Shown here one piece after another: positions 44,249 to 52,832 of a stretch of 64,000 bases of DNA (the first letter of the stretch is position 1; every line of letters starts with the position of its first letter). The stretch is from assembly GCF_022748595.1 (NCBI RefSeq), contig NZ_JALDSX010000013.1, positions 21,275 to 85,274 on the forward strand. The letters run 5' to 3'. Source of the stretch: Brevibacterium sp. ZH18. Its GTDB lineage: Bacteria; Actinomycetota; Actinomycetes; Actinomycetales; Brevibacteriaceae. A program made the translations under genes and the position numbers. The notes below the pieces were generated by a model. It had not been told where the DNA came from. It saw only the letters and a list, made by a program, of their open reading frames with translations, and did no database searches.

Positions 44249-45496
44249 TTGCACAATTCTCGATCCGCTTTCGCCCTGGTCACTTTGGGCAATATCGCGG
44301 TTGCCGGCGCCCAGTGGTATTTGGTGTGGCTGTTCGCCCAGCAGAGTGGACCAGTCGCTGTCGGCCACTACTCCACGCTGATTGCGATGATGACACCTGT
44401 CTTCATCGCCTCGCAGCTGGGACTGCGCAACCTCTTCGTCACGTTGCAGAGGACAGTTCGCTGGCGCATCTATCTCGGATGTCGCCTGGCCACGGTCGGC
44501 CTGTCCGTCGTCATCATCATCGGGCTGGTCATCTTCGGACCTGCCCAGATCCACACTGCACTTGCATTGCCACTGCTGCTGATCAAGGTCAGTGATTCTG
44601 TCGGCGACCTGTTCTATGCGCGGCTGCAGAAGACCGAGCGTCTCTTCGCCTTCGGTCTCATCCTCATCGGCATGGCCACCGTCAGCGCAATCACGGTCAC
44701 CGTGGTGATGCTCATGACCGGATCGATCATCACCGCACTGTGGTCCGCGGCCGTCGTGTCTTCCACCGGCACCATGGTCACGATCTGGGTCGCCTCCGCC
44801 GAACCGCCAGAGACCAATGCCGACATTGCCTCACGGACGTCGGTGCGCTCCGAGGTCCGAACACTCGTCTCCGCGGGGATCCCGATGTCCCTGATGCAGG
44901 GCGTCTATTCCCTGCTGTCCTATGTTCCGCTGGCTGTGGTGGCCTGGTTCGGATCACCCGGCGACGTCGGGCTCTACGCTTCGGCCGCGTACCTTGTCGT
45001 CTTCGCCAATCTGGTCGGCGCATCCATCGAAACCGTCGTCCTGCCGGCTTTTCGCACTGTCCGCGAGACCGAAGGCCCGTTGGTGCTGCGGCGCAGGGTG
45101 AAGCGGATGTGCCTGATCGCCTTGACCAGTCTCATTCCCTTCGTCGTCCTCGCACTATTCATCGGGCCATGGCTGCTGTCCGCCGTCTACGGTGCGGATT
45201 TCGTCCTCTCCCGGCAATCAGTGCTCTACCTCTCCCTCGCAGCCCTCTGCACCCTCCCGACCTATCTGGCTTCCGCGAATCTGCTTGTCCTCAACCGCTA
45301 TTGGGCGACCTTCTTCGTCGGCGGCACCGCGATCATTGCAGTCCTCGCAGGCGGCGGAATCGCAGGCATGGCCGGAATGGCTGCTGTGGAAGCAGGATGT
45401 CTTGCGGTATTCATCGGGTCACTGACACGCCTGGTAGGTGAGTTCACCTGTTCTCGACCTCGCCGCAGCGCACCGACTGTCGCGTCTGCGTCCTAA
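44249..45496 (+). CDS. Wzx-like flippase (MOP superfamily)
   Basis: 415 residues from the TTG at 44249, preferred over the longer frame from 44105 because GAGGAGGAAAA sits eight bases upstream and the first helix begins directly after it. About twelve membrane helices are visible, with SAFALVTLGNIAVAGAQWYL, LKVSDSVGDLFYARLQKTE-type segment, GIPMSLMQGVYSLLSYVPLA and GSPGDVGLYASAAYLVVFAN, the pattern of polysaccharide exporters. It turns lipid-linked repeat units to the outer face. The C-terminal tail is Arg/Ser-rich. A TTG start with a strong ribosome-binding site may limit its level. Confidence 0.88.
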   Translation: MHNSRSAFALVTLGNIAVAGAQWYLVWLFAQQSGPVAVGHYSTLIAMMTPVFIASQLGLRNLFVTLQRTVRWRIYLGCRLATVGLSVVIIIGLVIFGPAQIHTALALPLLLIKVSDSVGDLFYARLQKTERLFAFGLILIGMATVSAITVTVVMLMTGSIITALWSAAVVSSTGTMVTIWVASAEPPETNADIASRTSVRSEVRTLVSAGIPMSLMQGVYSLLSYVPLAVVAWFGSPGDVGLYASAAYLVVFANLVGASIETVVLPAFRTVRETEGPLVLRRRVKRMCLIALTSLIPFVVLALFIGPWLLSAVYGADFVLSRQSVLYLSLAALCTLPTYLASANLLVLNRYWATFFVGGTAIIAVLAGGGIAGMAGMAAVEAGCLAVFIGSLTRLVGEFTCSRPRRSAPTVASAS

Positions 45497-45545
45497 CGAG
45501 GGCGCGTCGGCCCAGCCCCACCTCCGGATGGTCCGGAACGCGGCA

Positions 45546-46187
45546 TCAGGCTCGTTCGAGGGGTCCGTGCTGGTACTCCCAGTCGACCATCTCGTAGACG
45601 CTCGGGAGCATCTGGTCGATCATCAACTGGCTGATTGCATCCCAATCTTCATGCGGATCGACCACATCGTCGAACTCCGGCCCGTCGGAAGGCGGCATGC
45701 GGGAACGCTGTGCCAGTGAGACCAGGTTCTCCCAGCGCTGCCGGGAGGAAGATTCGCCGGTCGGCGAAAGTGGATGAATGATCCGTGCGAATTCGCGCAG
45801 GGTGAAGGTTCGTCTGAGCGCACGCGGGTCGAGCGTCACCACCTGGCTCCGATGCCACCGCTCCATGCCGATCACCAGATCCGCGTTGACGATGTCGGAG
45901 CTCTGCAGTCGTTTGGCGCGAAACTCACTGAGGTCGATTCCCCAATCCCTCGCCAGGGACCGCACATCGTTCGTCGCACCTGCTCCGCTCACTCCCGCTG
46001 TACCCGCACTGTCGAGGATGAATCGTCCAGGAGCGACTTCGTCGAACCCCTGCTGCAGCAGACCGGCGGCAAGCGGTGAACGGAAGAGGTTTCCGGTGCA
46101 GACCACGAGAATTCTGTATTCATCGCCTCGTCCGTCCCCGGCGGACCGGATGAACGATTCAGACGGCGGCTCACCCTTGGTCGTCAC
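45546..46187 (-). CDS. Low-molecular-weight protein tyrosine phosphatase (Wzb-like), intact
   Basis: 213 residues. The catalytic loop VVCTGNLFRSP gives the nucleophile C30 and R36 in a C-x5-R arrangement; the general-acid region is DDVVDPHED. It is longer than the usual ~150 residues because of insertions around 95-125 (RALRRTFTLREFARII). It removes phosphate from the BY kinase, resetting the export cycle. Its ATG overlaps the stop of the second Wzc-like gene (ATGA), so kinase and phosphatase are coupled. It converges with the flippase gene. Confidence 0.93.
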   Translation of the reverse strand: MTTKGEPPSESFIRSAGDGRGDEYRILVVCTGNLFRSPLAAGLLQQGFDEVAPGRFILDSAGTAGVSGAGATNDVRSLARDWGIDLSEFRAKRLQSSDIVNADLVIGMERWHRSQVVTLDPRALRRTFTLREFARIIHPLSPTGESSSRQRWENLVSLAQRSRMPPSDGPEFDDVVDPHEDWDAISQLMIDQMLPSVYEMVDWEYQHGPLERA

Positions 46188-47773
46188 TTGTCGGCGGCCC
46201 GTCCTCTGGCCCCGGACCTCGTGGCTGCATCGGCCGATCCTCGAACTCGCGGCGAGACCGCCCGAGTGCGAGCTCCCGGCCAGACCCGCGGTGAGCGTGT
46301 CGAGTTCTCGGCACTGAGCTCTCCCACCAGCCAGCCAGCCGGCTCCGCGTGTTCGTCGAGGACTGTGTGCTCCCCGCTCAGCGTCGCTCCGCGACCGGGT
46401 TCAGGAGACAAGGCGGCCGCTGACGTTGCTGGCGCATACGTCTTCGAATATCCGGTCAGGTCCGCATGTCCCAATGGGACTTTGTTGATGACGAGACTGA
46501 TCGGAGTATCGACTACGGACAGGTCTTTCAGAGCTTCTTCCAACTCATTGTGCGAGATCTCATTCACAGCGATGACGTGGATGATCCGTCCAGCTGTCTT
46601 CGCCAACAGCAGTCCGTCCGCGACCGGCAGCACCGGCGGACAGTCGAGAATGACTGTGTCGAAGTCATTGCGAAGAACCGTCATGAGTGCAGACATCGAC
46701 CTCGAATCGATGAGCTCCACAGGGTTGGAGACTCTCTCACCTGCCGTCAGCACATAGAGTTCGTCCTGTCCCCACGGCTGCAGCAGATCATGGACGTCCG
46801 CGGCACCTACTAAGGCTGTCGTCAGCCCCGCGGAGTTCTCCAGTCCGAGTTTGTCCGCCACAGCAGGCTGGCGCAGGTCGACATCGACCAAGGCCACTCT
46901 CTGCCCTGACTGCGCCAACGAAATTGCAAGCTGCACACTTGTCGAGGTCTTTCCCTCGGCAGGAACCGATGACGTGACCACAATGACATTGTTCGAGTCC
47001 TCGACTCGAGCGAATCGCAAGTTGGTCCGCATGCGCCGAATCGCCTCCGCATATGGGGAGTCTTGATTGGTCGCCGTCACCTCAGGCCGGGTCTCGGACT
47101 CGCTCCTCACTGGCACCGAGGCAAGAATCGGCGCCGAGGTGACTTCACGAACATCGGCGATATCTCGGACCTTGGAGTCCACCGCAGATCGGAACAGCGC
47201 AATTGCAATGCCCAGCGCCGCTCCCAGCAAGGCGCCGATCGCAGCGCAGACCCACCTGACAGGTCCACTGGTCGCCGTCGGAACGCTCGCGTCGTTGGCT
47301 ACAGCCAGACGAATGCCCGACTGCGCCTTGCCATGACGGGATTCGAGATCGGTGATCGTTGTGGTGAGGTTGTTCGCCACTGCCTCGGACAGTCGAGCTG
47401 CACCGCCTGGCGTTGTGGAAGTCCCGCTGATTGTGAGCAGCACGGTTCCATGGTCGGACGAGGCTGACACAAACTCAGCCAGCTTCTCGGGACTGAGCTT
47501 CAGTCCCAAATCCCGAATGACCGGCTCAAGCACGAGTCGGGAGTCGGCCAGATCAACATAGGTCCTCAGCCGTTCCTGGACGAAGGCCGACGCGATCTGC
47601 TTCTGATCCGGATTCGAGGCCTCGACCGTGGACACGAACAGCTCGGTCTGCGAGGTGTACTCGTCAGGGAGCATCATGAACACACCCACACCGCCGATAC
47701 CACCTGCCAATACCATCACGATCAGCAGTGCGGCGTTCTTCCGCACTATCCGCATGAAGTCGATGATGCTCAT
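46184..47773 (-). CDS. Wzz/BY-kinase fusion (Wzc-like), paralogue 2
   Basis: 529 residues from the ATG at 47773; the longer frame to 47947 adds an unrelated leader. It has the same layout as paralogue 1: helices at 14-34 and about 174-195, Walker A VTSSVPAEGKTST (K275, the same number as in paralogue 1), Walker A' VALVDVDLRQP (slightly altered from the usual DADLRRP) and Walker B VILDCPPVLPVAD. The ~85-residue C-terminal tail contains only YSKTY as a tyrosine site and is otherwise Ser/Arg/Glu-rich. It is coupled to the intact phosphatase. Two kinases in one locus suggest two chain lengths or two steps under control. Confidence 0.93.
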   Translation of the reverse strand: MSIIDFMRIVRKNAALLIVMVLAGGIGGVGVFMMLPDEYTSQTELFVSTVEASNPDQKQIASAFVQERLRTYVDLADSRLVLEPVIRDLGLKLSPEKLAEFVSASSDHGTVLLTISGTSTTPGGAARLSEAVANNLTTTITDLESRHGKAQSGIRLAVANDASVPTATSGPVRWVCAAIGALLGAALGIAIALFRSAVDSKVRDIADVREVTSAPILASVPVRSESETRPEVTATNQDSPYAEAIRRMRTNLRFARVEDSNNVIVVTSSVPAEGKTSTSVQLAISLAQSGQRVALVDVDLRQPAVADKLGLENSAGLTTALVGAADVHDLLQPWGQDELYVLTAGERVSNPVELIDSRSMSALMTVLRNDFDTVILDCPPVLPVADGLLLAKTAGRIIHVIAVNEISHNELEEALKDLSVVDTPISLVINKVPLGHADLTGYSKTYAPATSAAALSPEPGRGATLSGEHTVLDEHAEPAGWLVGELSAENSTRSPRVWPGARTRAVSPRVRGSADAATRSGARGRAADK

Positions 47774-47883
47774 CTCAGGTCCAATCAGGTTGAAGTGCGA
47801 ACAGCGGCGGTGATGTTTGGCTCCAACTGTACTGTCGGCGGAATCAGGGCGGTCAGTCTCATTCCGGAGCTTGCGGCGTCCCG

Positions 47884-47924
47884 CAATGACCCTGCGGATG
47901 CTGGTCCCACAATGACCCTGCGGA
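47884..47924. repeat. 15-bp direct repeat between the pseudophosphatase and the second Wzc-like gene
   Basis: CAATGACCCTGCGGA occurs at 47884-47898 and 47910-47924, 26 bp apart, in the 202-bp space between the two genes. Whether it is a binding site or a small duplication cannot be told. Confidence 0.7.
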
Positions 47925-47975
47925 GGCTGCTGCCGCTCCAGGCTCATCCGGGACTATTCGGACAGAACCCCGCCC

Positions 47976-48599
47976 TCAGCGACTGCTGGCGGGAGTGCAT
48001 CCCTGCACGTCCCATGCGCGAATCGTCTCAATGGCGGAGACTATCTGTGTACTCATCCGTTCATACGCCCGTGCCGACCGATTTCGCGGGTCGACGACGT
48101 CATCACCGCTCCCGTCTCCCTCCGGAGGAGTTCGATAACGGGGGGCAAGGGCGACAAGCGACTGCCACCTCCCGGTCCGCGTCGCCCGCGCCTCGGGCCG
48201 CACGGTGGGAAGGATACGGGCGAACTCGCGCAGGGTGAACGTGTTCCGAAGTGCCCTCGGACTCACACCCACGACCTCGCGTCTGAGCTCCCTGTCCATG
48301 ACCAGGATGAGATCGGCTTCAGAGATCATCGCCTCATCAAGCTGACTGGCGACGAATCCATGCAGGCGAAGTCCCCGGCGCGACGCCAGTCGCAGCACCT
48401 CCACTGCGGCCGGACGCCCAGAGGCGGCCTGAGTTCCGGCACTGCACACAGTGAACTCACCTGGAGCTTCGGTGTCGAGATCGTGCTGGAGCATCCTTTT
48501 CGCCAGAGGAGAACGGCAGACATTGTCCCTGCCGACGACGAGTATCCGAAAGTCTGTGGGCATCACCGCCCAGTCCCCATTCACTGCCGCTCTCGTCAT
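47976..48599 (-). CDS. Low-molecular-weight tyrosine phosphatase homologue lacking the catalytic Cys (pseudophosphatase)
   Basis: 207 residues. Similar to the intact phosphatase along its length, including RALRNTFTLREFARILP and the acid loop DDVVDPRN. The P-loop reads ILVVGRDNVCRSPLA, and the nucleophilic Cys of the V-C-x-G-N-x-C-R-S-P consensus is Gly23 (codon GGC on the minus strand, 48531-48533). Arg29 and the second Cys are kept. A single T-to-G change from TGC would explain it. Without the nucleophile it cannot form the phosphocysteine intermediate, yet it can still bind phosphate. It overlaps the stop of the sugar transferase (ATGA). An inner ATG at 48563 is an alternative start. Confidence 0.88.
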   Translation of the reverse strand: MTRAAVNGDWAVMPTDFRILVVGRDNVCRSPLAKRMLQHDLDTEAPGEFTVCSAGTQAASGRPAAVEVLRLASRRGLRLHGFVASQLDEAMISEADLILVMDRELRREVVGVSPRALRNTFTLREFARILPTVRPEARATRTGRWQSLVALAPRYRTPPEGDGSGDDVVDPRNRSARAYERMSTQIVSAIETIRAWDVQGCTPASSR

Positions 48600-49693
48600 C
48601 TGCCTGCATCCGCCCTCGGGAACCCGGATACCGCCGGAATGCTCCGGCGCACCTCGGCCGGCGCGTGGTCACGTGGGATGAGACGGGGCCAGGCAGCGTT
48701 GACGGCCTCGTCCGGCCACAGCCTGCAGACCGCGAGGATGGAGTCGACCTCCGGTGTATGTCCGAATTTCAGCTGTTCCTCTGGGTCCGCGATCTCCTGG
48801 AATCCGACCTCTGTCAGTACTGAACGATCCGCGCTGTCAGCGCGCAGCGCACACACAGCGAAGTCGGCCTCGGTCGCCCGTGACCGATTCGTCAGCAGTC
48901 TCACGACCTCTCGTCGGACTTCGATGTCCGGTGCGGCTGCTGAGCAGTCGTCGAATCGGAGCAGGAGCGATTCGGCGCTCAAGACTGATATCTCGCAGCA
49001 TCCGATCTCGTGTCCGGCAGTGCTGCTCACCGCCCATGTAGTGATGGTCTCGGTCCGGGACCTCTGGTCGAACACCAGCAGTTCCGATTTCAATGTGCCG
49101 CCGAAATTGTCAGCTGTCACTTCGCCTTCCTGGCTGATTCCATCAGCGCGGAGCACAATCGCAATTGTGCTAATGAGTATGCGCAGGTCGAGACCGAAGC
49201 TCACTGCATCCACATATTCGACGTCAAGATCGAATCTGTCATCCCAACGCACGCGGTTACGTCCGTTGACCTGCGCCATTCCACTCAGCCCTCCGCGCAC
49301 CTCATGCCGACGGCGCTGCTCGTCCAAGTAGTGGGGCAGATAGCGGATGGGCAGTGGCCGCGGACCGATCAGGCTCATGTCGCCGCGCAGCACGTTCCAC
49401 AGGCTTGGCAGTTCGTCCAAGCTGCTCGACCGCAGCAGTCGGCCGAAACGAGTCATCCTCTGGCCATCGGAGACGAATCCCCGCTCAGGATCGACGTTGC
49501 GCATACTGCGAAATTTCCACAGCCGGAAGATCCGTTCGCCTTTCGTCACTCTCTCCTGGTGGAAGAAGATCGGCGCACCGAGAAAGAGAAGGATCAGGAT
49601 GCAGATGACGATGAGGACCGGCGAGAGGACGACCAGTGCAACCAGAGCGCTGAGAAAATCAAGCACCCTTTTGACGACGTGGTATCCGGTCAT
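48596..49693 (-). CDS. PglC/WcaJ-type phosphoglycosyl transferase with C-terminal acetyltransferase-like domain
   Basis: 365 residues from the ATG at 49693 (GGGAG upstream); an ATG 23 codons earlier is possible. Residues 1-190 are the bacterial sugar transferase domain: re-entrant hydrophobic helix 13-38, KGERIFRLWKFRSMR, catalytic SSLDELPSLWNVLRGDMSLI (Asp93-Glu94) and GPRPLP. It moves a sugar phosphate onto undecaprenyl phosphate, the first membrane step. Residues about 200-330 are extra. EIGCCEISVLSAESLLLRF, VRREVVRLLTNRSRATEADF and SVLTEVGFQEI recall a GNAT fold, though the acetyl-CoA R-x-x-G-x-G loop is not clear. The fusion would parallel bifunctional bacillosamine enzymes. Confidence 0.88.
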   Translation of the reverse strand: MTGYHVVKRVLDFLSALVALVVLSPVLIVICILILLFLGAPIFFHQERVTKGERIFRLWKFRSMRNVDPERGFVSDGQRMTRFGRLLRSSSLDELPSLWNVLRGDMSLIGPRPLPIRYLPHYLDEQRRRHEVRGGLSGMAQVNGRNRVRWDDRFDLDVEYVDAVSFGLDLRILISTIAIVLRADGISQEGEVTADNFGGTLKSELLVFDQRSRTETITTWAVSSTAGHEIGCCEISVLSAESLLLRFDDCSAAAPDIEVRREVVRLLTNRSRATEADFAVCALRADSADRSVLTEVGFQEIADPEEQLKFGHTPEVDSILAVCRLWPDEAVNAAWPRLIPRDHAPAEVRRSIPAVSGFPRADAGR

Positions 49694-49906
49694 CTCACTG
49701 CTCCCGGTCAAGTAGGACGGTTCTGATCGCGACAGTGCCGGGACCCTGGCTGCATGGTTCACTGCTGAAGCTCGTTTCGTCAGTCAACATGGTGACGCGC
49801 TCCTCACTCTCTTCTGGTTCTCAGGCTAGGCATGCACGGCGCTGCTGCCTCTCGTCCTGCTGCAGGCTTGCGGGAGACCGTTGAGTTTCTGCGGCCTCCT
49901 TCGTGT

Positions 49907-52591
49907 TCAGGCCACGGGGAGTCCGGAACCATTCGCCAACCGAGCGATGAGCCCAGTTCGCGAGGTGACGTCCAACTTGCGGTACACAGAGGTCAGCCGG
50001 AGTTCCACAGTGCGCAGCGAGACGAATATCCGCAGTGCGATCTCCCGATTCTTCAGCCCTTCGCGCACCAGATCGACGACCGCTCGTTCGTCCGCGCTCA
50101 ATCGGTCAAGCAGGCCGTTGCACACCGGCTCCACATGAGTCTCTGCATGTTCTGGCCGGGCGGCGTCTGCCAGGTGGTCGGAACCGACTTCACGGAATAT
50201 CCCCACCGCCAGACGGGCCCGCTCGGCGGCCCCTGCATGGGCACCAGAATCTGCCAGCCGTCGGGCCATCACCAGCAGGGTTACACCCTTGTCGAACTGA
50301 GAGTCACCCGGACGCCACGAACCGAGCAGCCTGCCCATGGCTTCGATCCCCGCACCATCGGGAAGCAGGAGGATACGAGACCGCTCGAGCGCCAGTTCCG
50401 CCCAGCGAGACGGCGCTCTCTCGACTCTGCCGTGGAACACCCGGACCAGCATTCCTGCGTGCTCTCGCCGCCCTGTCGCGATCAGAGCCTCGATGAGATC
50501 CGGCTCGAAGCGAATGACATTGGGGTTGAGCTCACCCGAGGCCAACTCTTCGCAACGATGCAGGTGGCGCACCGCCTCGGCGGGAAGACCCATACGCAGC
50601 AGATAGTTCCCCTGGATCGCATTGAGTTCGGCCACAAGACTGAGGTTCTGGGATGCTACGGCGTGCGCCGTCAGCGCTGCTTCGACAGTCTCCGCATCAC
50701 TGGCCCGTCCCTGGGCAAGGAGGCTCCAGCACTGCAGCAGCAGCTGACGATCTCGGCGGATCAGTCCACCGGATACGGCCGAGGACGCGAATTTATCGAT
50801 GAGCGCGATGGCCAGGCCGATATCGCCCCGGCGAATCGCGATCTCGGCGCGCACGTACCTGGCCTGTGTGTCCCAGATGGTCTCCCGCGCCCCACATGTG
50901 TCCAGGCAGTCCAGCGTCGCGAGAGCCGAGTCGTAGTTCTCAGCTGCCATCAGCCCTATTGAGAGCAGGAGCAGGCAGACCGGATCTGAGTCTTCGGCCG
51001 CATCGAGCGCCCTGAAGTCCTCTACCGCACGCTCGTCATGACCTCGCCCGCATTCGAGCAGAACGTCCAGAGAGCGGTACAGCCGCGTGGATCGATCGTC
51101 GAAGTGAGCGCGCAGACTGCTCGCGTTGTCCAACAGTTCGTGCGCCTCGGCCGTTTCCCTCCTCAGCGCATGGCACAGGGCGATGACCAATTGCAGATGG
51201 GCCACCTCGGCGGGCGCCGTGGTCACTTCGCTGCGGCTCCACTGATTGCGCAGACGCAGGGGGACGGACTGCTGGACAAGGAATTCGGCCCACACACGCA
51301 GCGTACGAGCTCGGACGAGGACTCTCACGTCCGCGCTTCGAGCAGCATAGGCGAGGTAGCGCAGTGCGAAGTCGATCTGCCCGAGGTCGATCAGACGCGC
51401 GGCGAGATCATTCAGAAGCGTGGAGATCGGTCCGAGCTCCATGCTGAGTGCGAGAGCTCGTTCCGCGAACTCGATTCCGGCCCAGTCCAGTCCTTCCGAA
51501 ACCAGTGCGCAGGCATCGGCGAGAAGCTGACGCGGAGTCTCCTCCGTGGCATCGATGAAGGACCGATGCCAACGGTTGAGTTCGGGGTAGCTCTCCTCGC
51601 ACCGCTGCGCGAGAAGCGAGTGACCGGCCAAGCGCTCGTCAACACTCAGCGTCCGATGTGTGCAGACCCGAGCCAACTCCTCCGAGAAGCGGCAGTACAC
51701 ACCGTCCTTCTCGACGGTGCCCCGGGCTTCAAGCTCCGAGAACCATTCCTGTGCTTCCCGAGACGCTCCGAGAACGGCGGGCCGTGGGGACAGCGGCGCC
51801 AATGACATGAGGCCCAGCAGCACTTCGGCCTCATCGCCGAGGTCGTTCTTCGCGACCGAGACCATCCCGTCAGCATTCGGCCCCAAACGCAACGGCAGGT
51901 CCAGCGCCTGCGATCCTTCCATCTGGTTAGTAGGCAGGCGTTCGAGCAGCTGACGCAGAGCCGACGGTCGCCCCGAGGCGGTCCGCACTGCCACAGCGGC
52001 GACCCCCGCGGCTACCCGTCCAGAAGTCAGCTCGTCCGCCAGCTCGAGCATCCGGCTGTCGCTCAGGTGTCGCAGCTCCACGCACGGAACACCGGCCAGC
52101 AGACTCGTCGGGGACAGCGCACCGGTCGAGACCGCGATCTTCAGACTACTTCCCGCCATGCGTCGCAGCATGTGACCGAGGACGAACTGCGAGGGCTGGT
52201 CCATCGCATCGGCTCCCGGGACGATGACCAGAACTCCCTGTTCCGATTCCATGCTGCCGATCAGCCTCGTGACCTCGTCCGCAATCACGCGAACCGAGTC
52301 CGGGTCGTCGGACTTCTCCGATTTCAGCCGGCTCTCCAGCTCCGTCGATTCGAAGTTCCCGAGTTCGAGGGAGCGCAGCGAGGCGAGAACGATCTCCAAG
52401 CCCGTATAGGTCCGCGCAAATTCCGTCTGGCCGTTGGGAACTCGGATGACCGGCACGGTCGACTCGGCTTCCAACGCCTTGAGGATCTCATCACCACCCA
52501 GACCCGGTGGGCTGATGACCGCAGCCGCACTGTGACGATCGAGAAGGTTGCACAGCTGATCAAGCTCGGCGCGACGAATCAGTGCCTGCAT
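49907..52591 (-). CDS. Large LuxR-family regulator with degenerate P-loop (LAL-type), centre of locus
   Basis: 894 residues. The N-terminal ATPase-like region has AAVISPPGLGGDEILKALEA where a Walker A should be, but the terminal Lys-Ser/Thr is missing, so ATP binding is doubtful. LVIVPGADAMDQ stands at the Walker B position. A long TPR-like helical middle follows. The C-terminus is a LuxR helix-turn-helix: LSADERAVVDLVREGLKNRE, then VSLRTVELRLTSVYRKLDV. Transcribed alone, with the shared upstream element (copy B) 132-179 bp before its start. Probable regulator of the surrounding polysaccharide genes; ligand unknown. Confidence 0.87.
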   Translation of the reverse strand: MQALIRRAELDQLCNLLDRHSAAAVISPPGLGGDEILKALEAESTVPVIRVPNGQTEFARTYTGLEIVLASLRSLELGNFESTELESRLKSEKSDDPDSVRVIADEVTRLIGSMESEQGVLVIVPGADAMDQPSQFVLGHMLRRMAGSSLKIAVSTGALSPTSLLAGVPCVELRHLSDSRMLELADELTSGRVAAGVAAVAVRTASGRPSALRQLLERLPTNQMEGSQALDLPLRLGPNADGMVSVAKNDLGDEAEVLLGLMSLAPLSPRPAVLGASREAQEWFSELEARGTVEKDGVYCRFSEELARVCTHRTLSVDERLAGHSLLAQRCEESYPELNRWHRSFIDATEETPRQLLADACALVSEGLDWAGIEFAERALALSMELGPISTLLNDLAARLIDLGQIDFALRYLAYAARSADVRVLVRARTLRVWAEFLVQQSVPLRLRNQWSRSEVTTAPAEVAHLQLVIALCHALRRETAEAHELLDNASSLRAHFDDRSTRLYRSLDVLLECGRGHDERAVEDFRALDAAEDSDPVCLLLLSIGLMAAENYDSALATLDCLDTCGARETIWDTQARYVRAEIAIRRGDIGLAIALIDKFASSAVSGGLIRRDRQLLLQCWSLLAQGRASDAETVEAALTAHAVASQNLSLVAELNAIQGNYLLRMGLPAEAVRHLHRCEELASGELNPNVIRFEPDLIEALIATGRREHAGMLVRVFHGRVERAPSRWAELALERSRILLLPDGAGIEAMGRLLGSWRPGDSQFDKGVTLLVMARRLADSGAHAGAAERARLAVGIFREVGSDHLADAARPEHAETHVEPVCNGLLDRLSADERAVVDLVREGLKNREIALRIFVSLRTVELRLTSVYRKLDVTSRTGLIARLANGSGLPVA

Positions 52592-52722
52592 GATGAGTTC
52601 CGCCCAGCGCCTGAATCATCGTCGTTCCTCAGCTGCGTGCGCAGCGGCCTGTTGTTGTCCATGCCCTCATGATTCCGTCACCGAGAGCACTCAGACAGGT
52701 GGTCATGCCCGGACATATTCCA

Positions 52723-52770
52723 GTCAGTACTCAGTCACGACGAAGACAGCACTGGTTCCGCTACTCAGTC
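52723..52770. promoter_or_regulatory. Shared upstream element, copy B (upstream of the central LuxR gene)
   Basis: GTCA, TACTCAGTCACGA (52728-52740), CACTGG, CCG and TACTCAGTC (52762-52770) line up with copy A at the same spacing. About 38 of 48 positions are identical. It lies in the 241-bp gap between the decarboxylase stop and the LuxR start. The following CGAATTCAG resembles CGATTTCAG after a TATTCAGT near 55339, a possible degenerate third site. Confidence 0.6.
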
Positions 52771-52832
52771 GAATTCAGCTGACGTCATCACGCTCTCACC
52801 AGCGTCAGAGGACGCGATTTCGCTGCCGCAGA

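Noticed and set aside
35928..49693. A complete UDP-diacetylbacillosamine / protein N-glycosylation (pgl) system
   Set aside because: Dehydratase, aminotransferase and phosphoglycosyl transferase are present, but no PglD-type acetyltransferase, PglB oligosaccharyltransferase or PglK flippase is seen. Wzx, polymerase and Wzc genes point to polysaccharide export instead.
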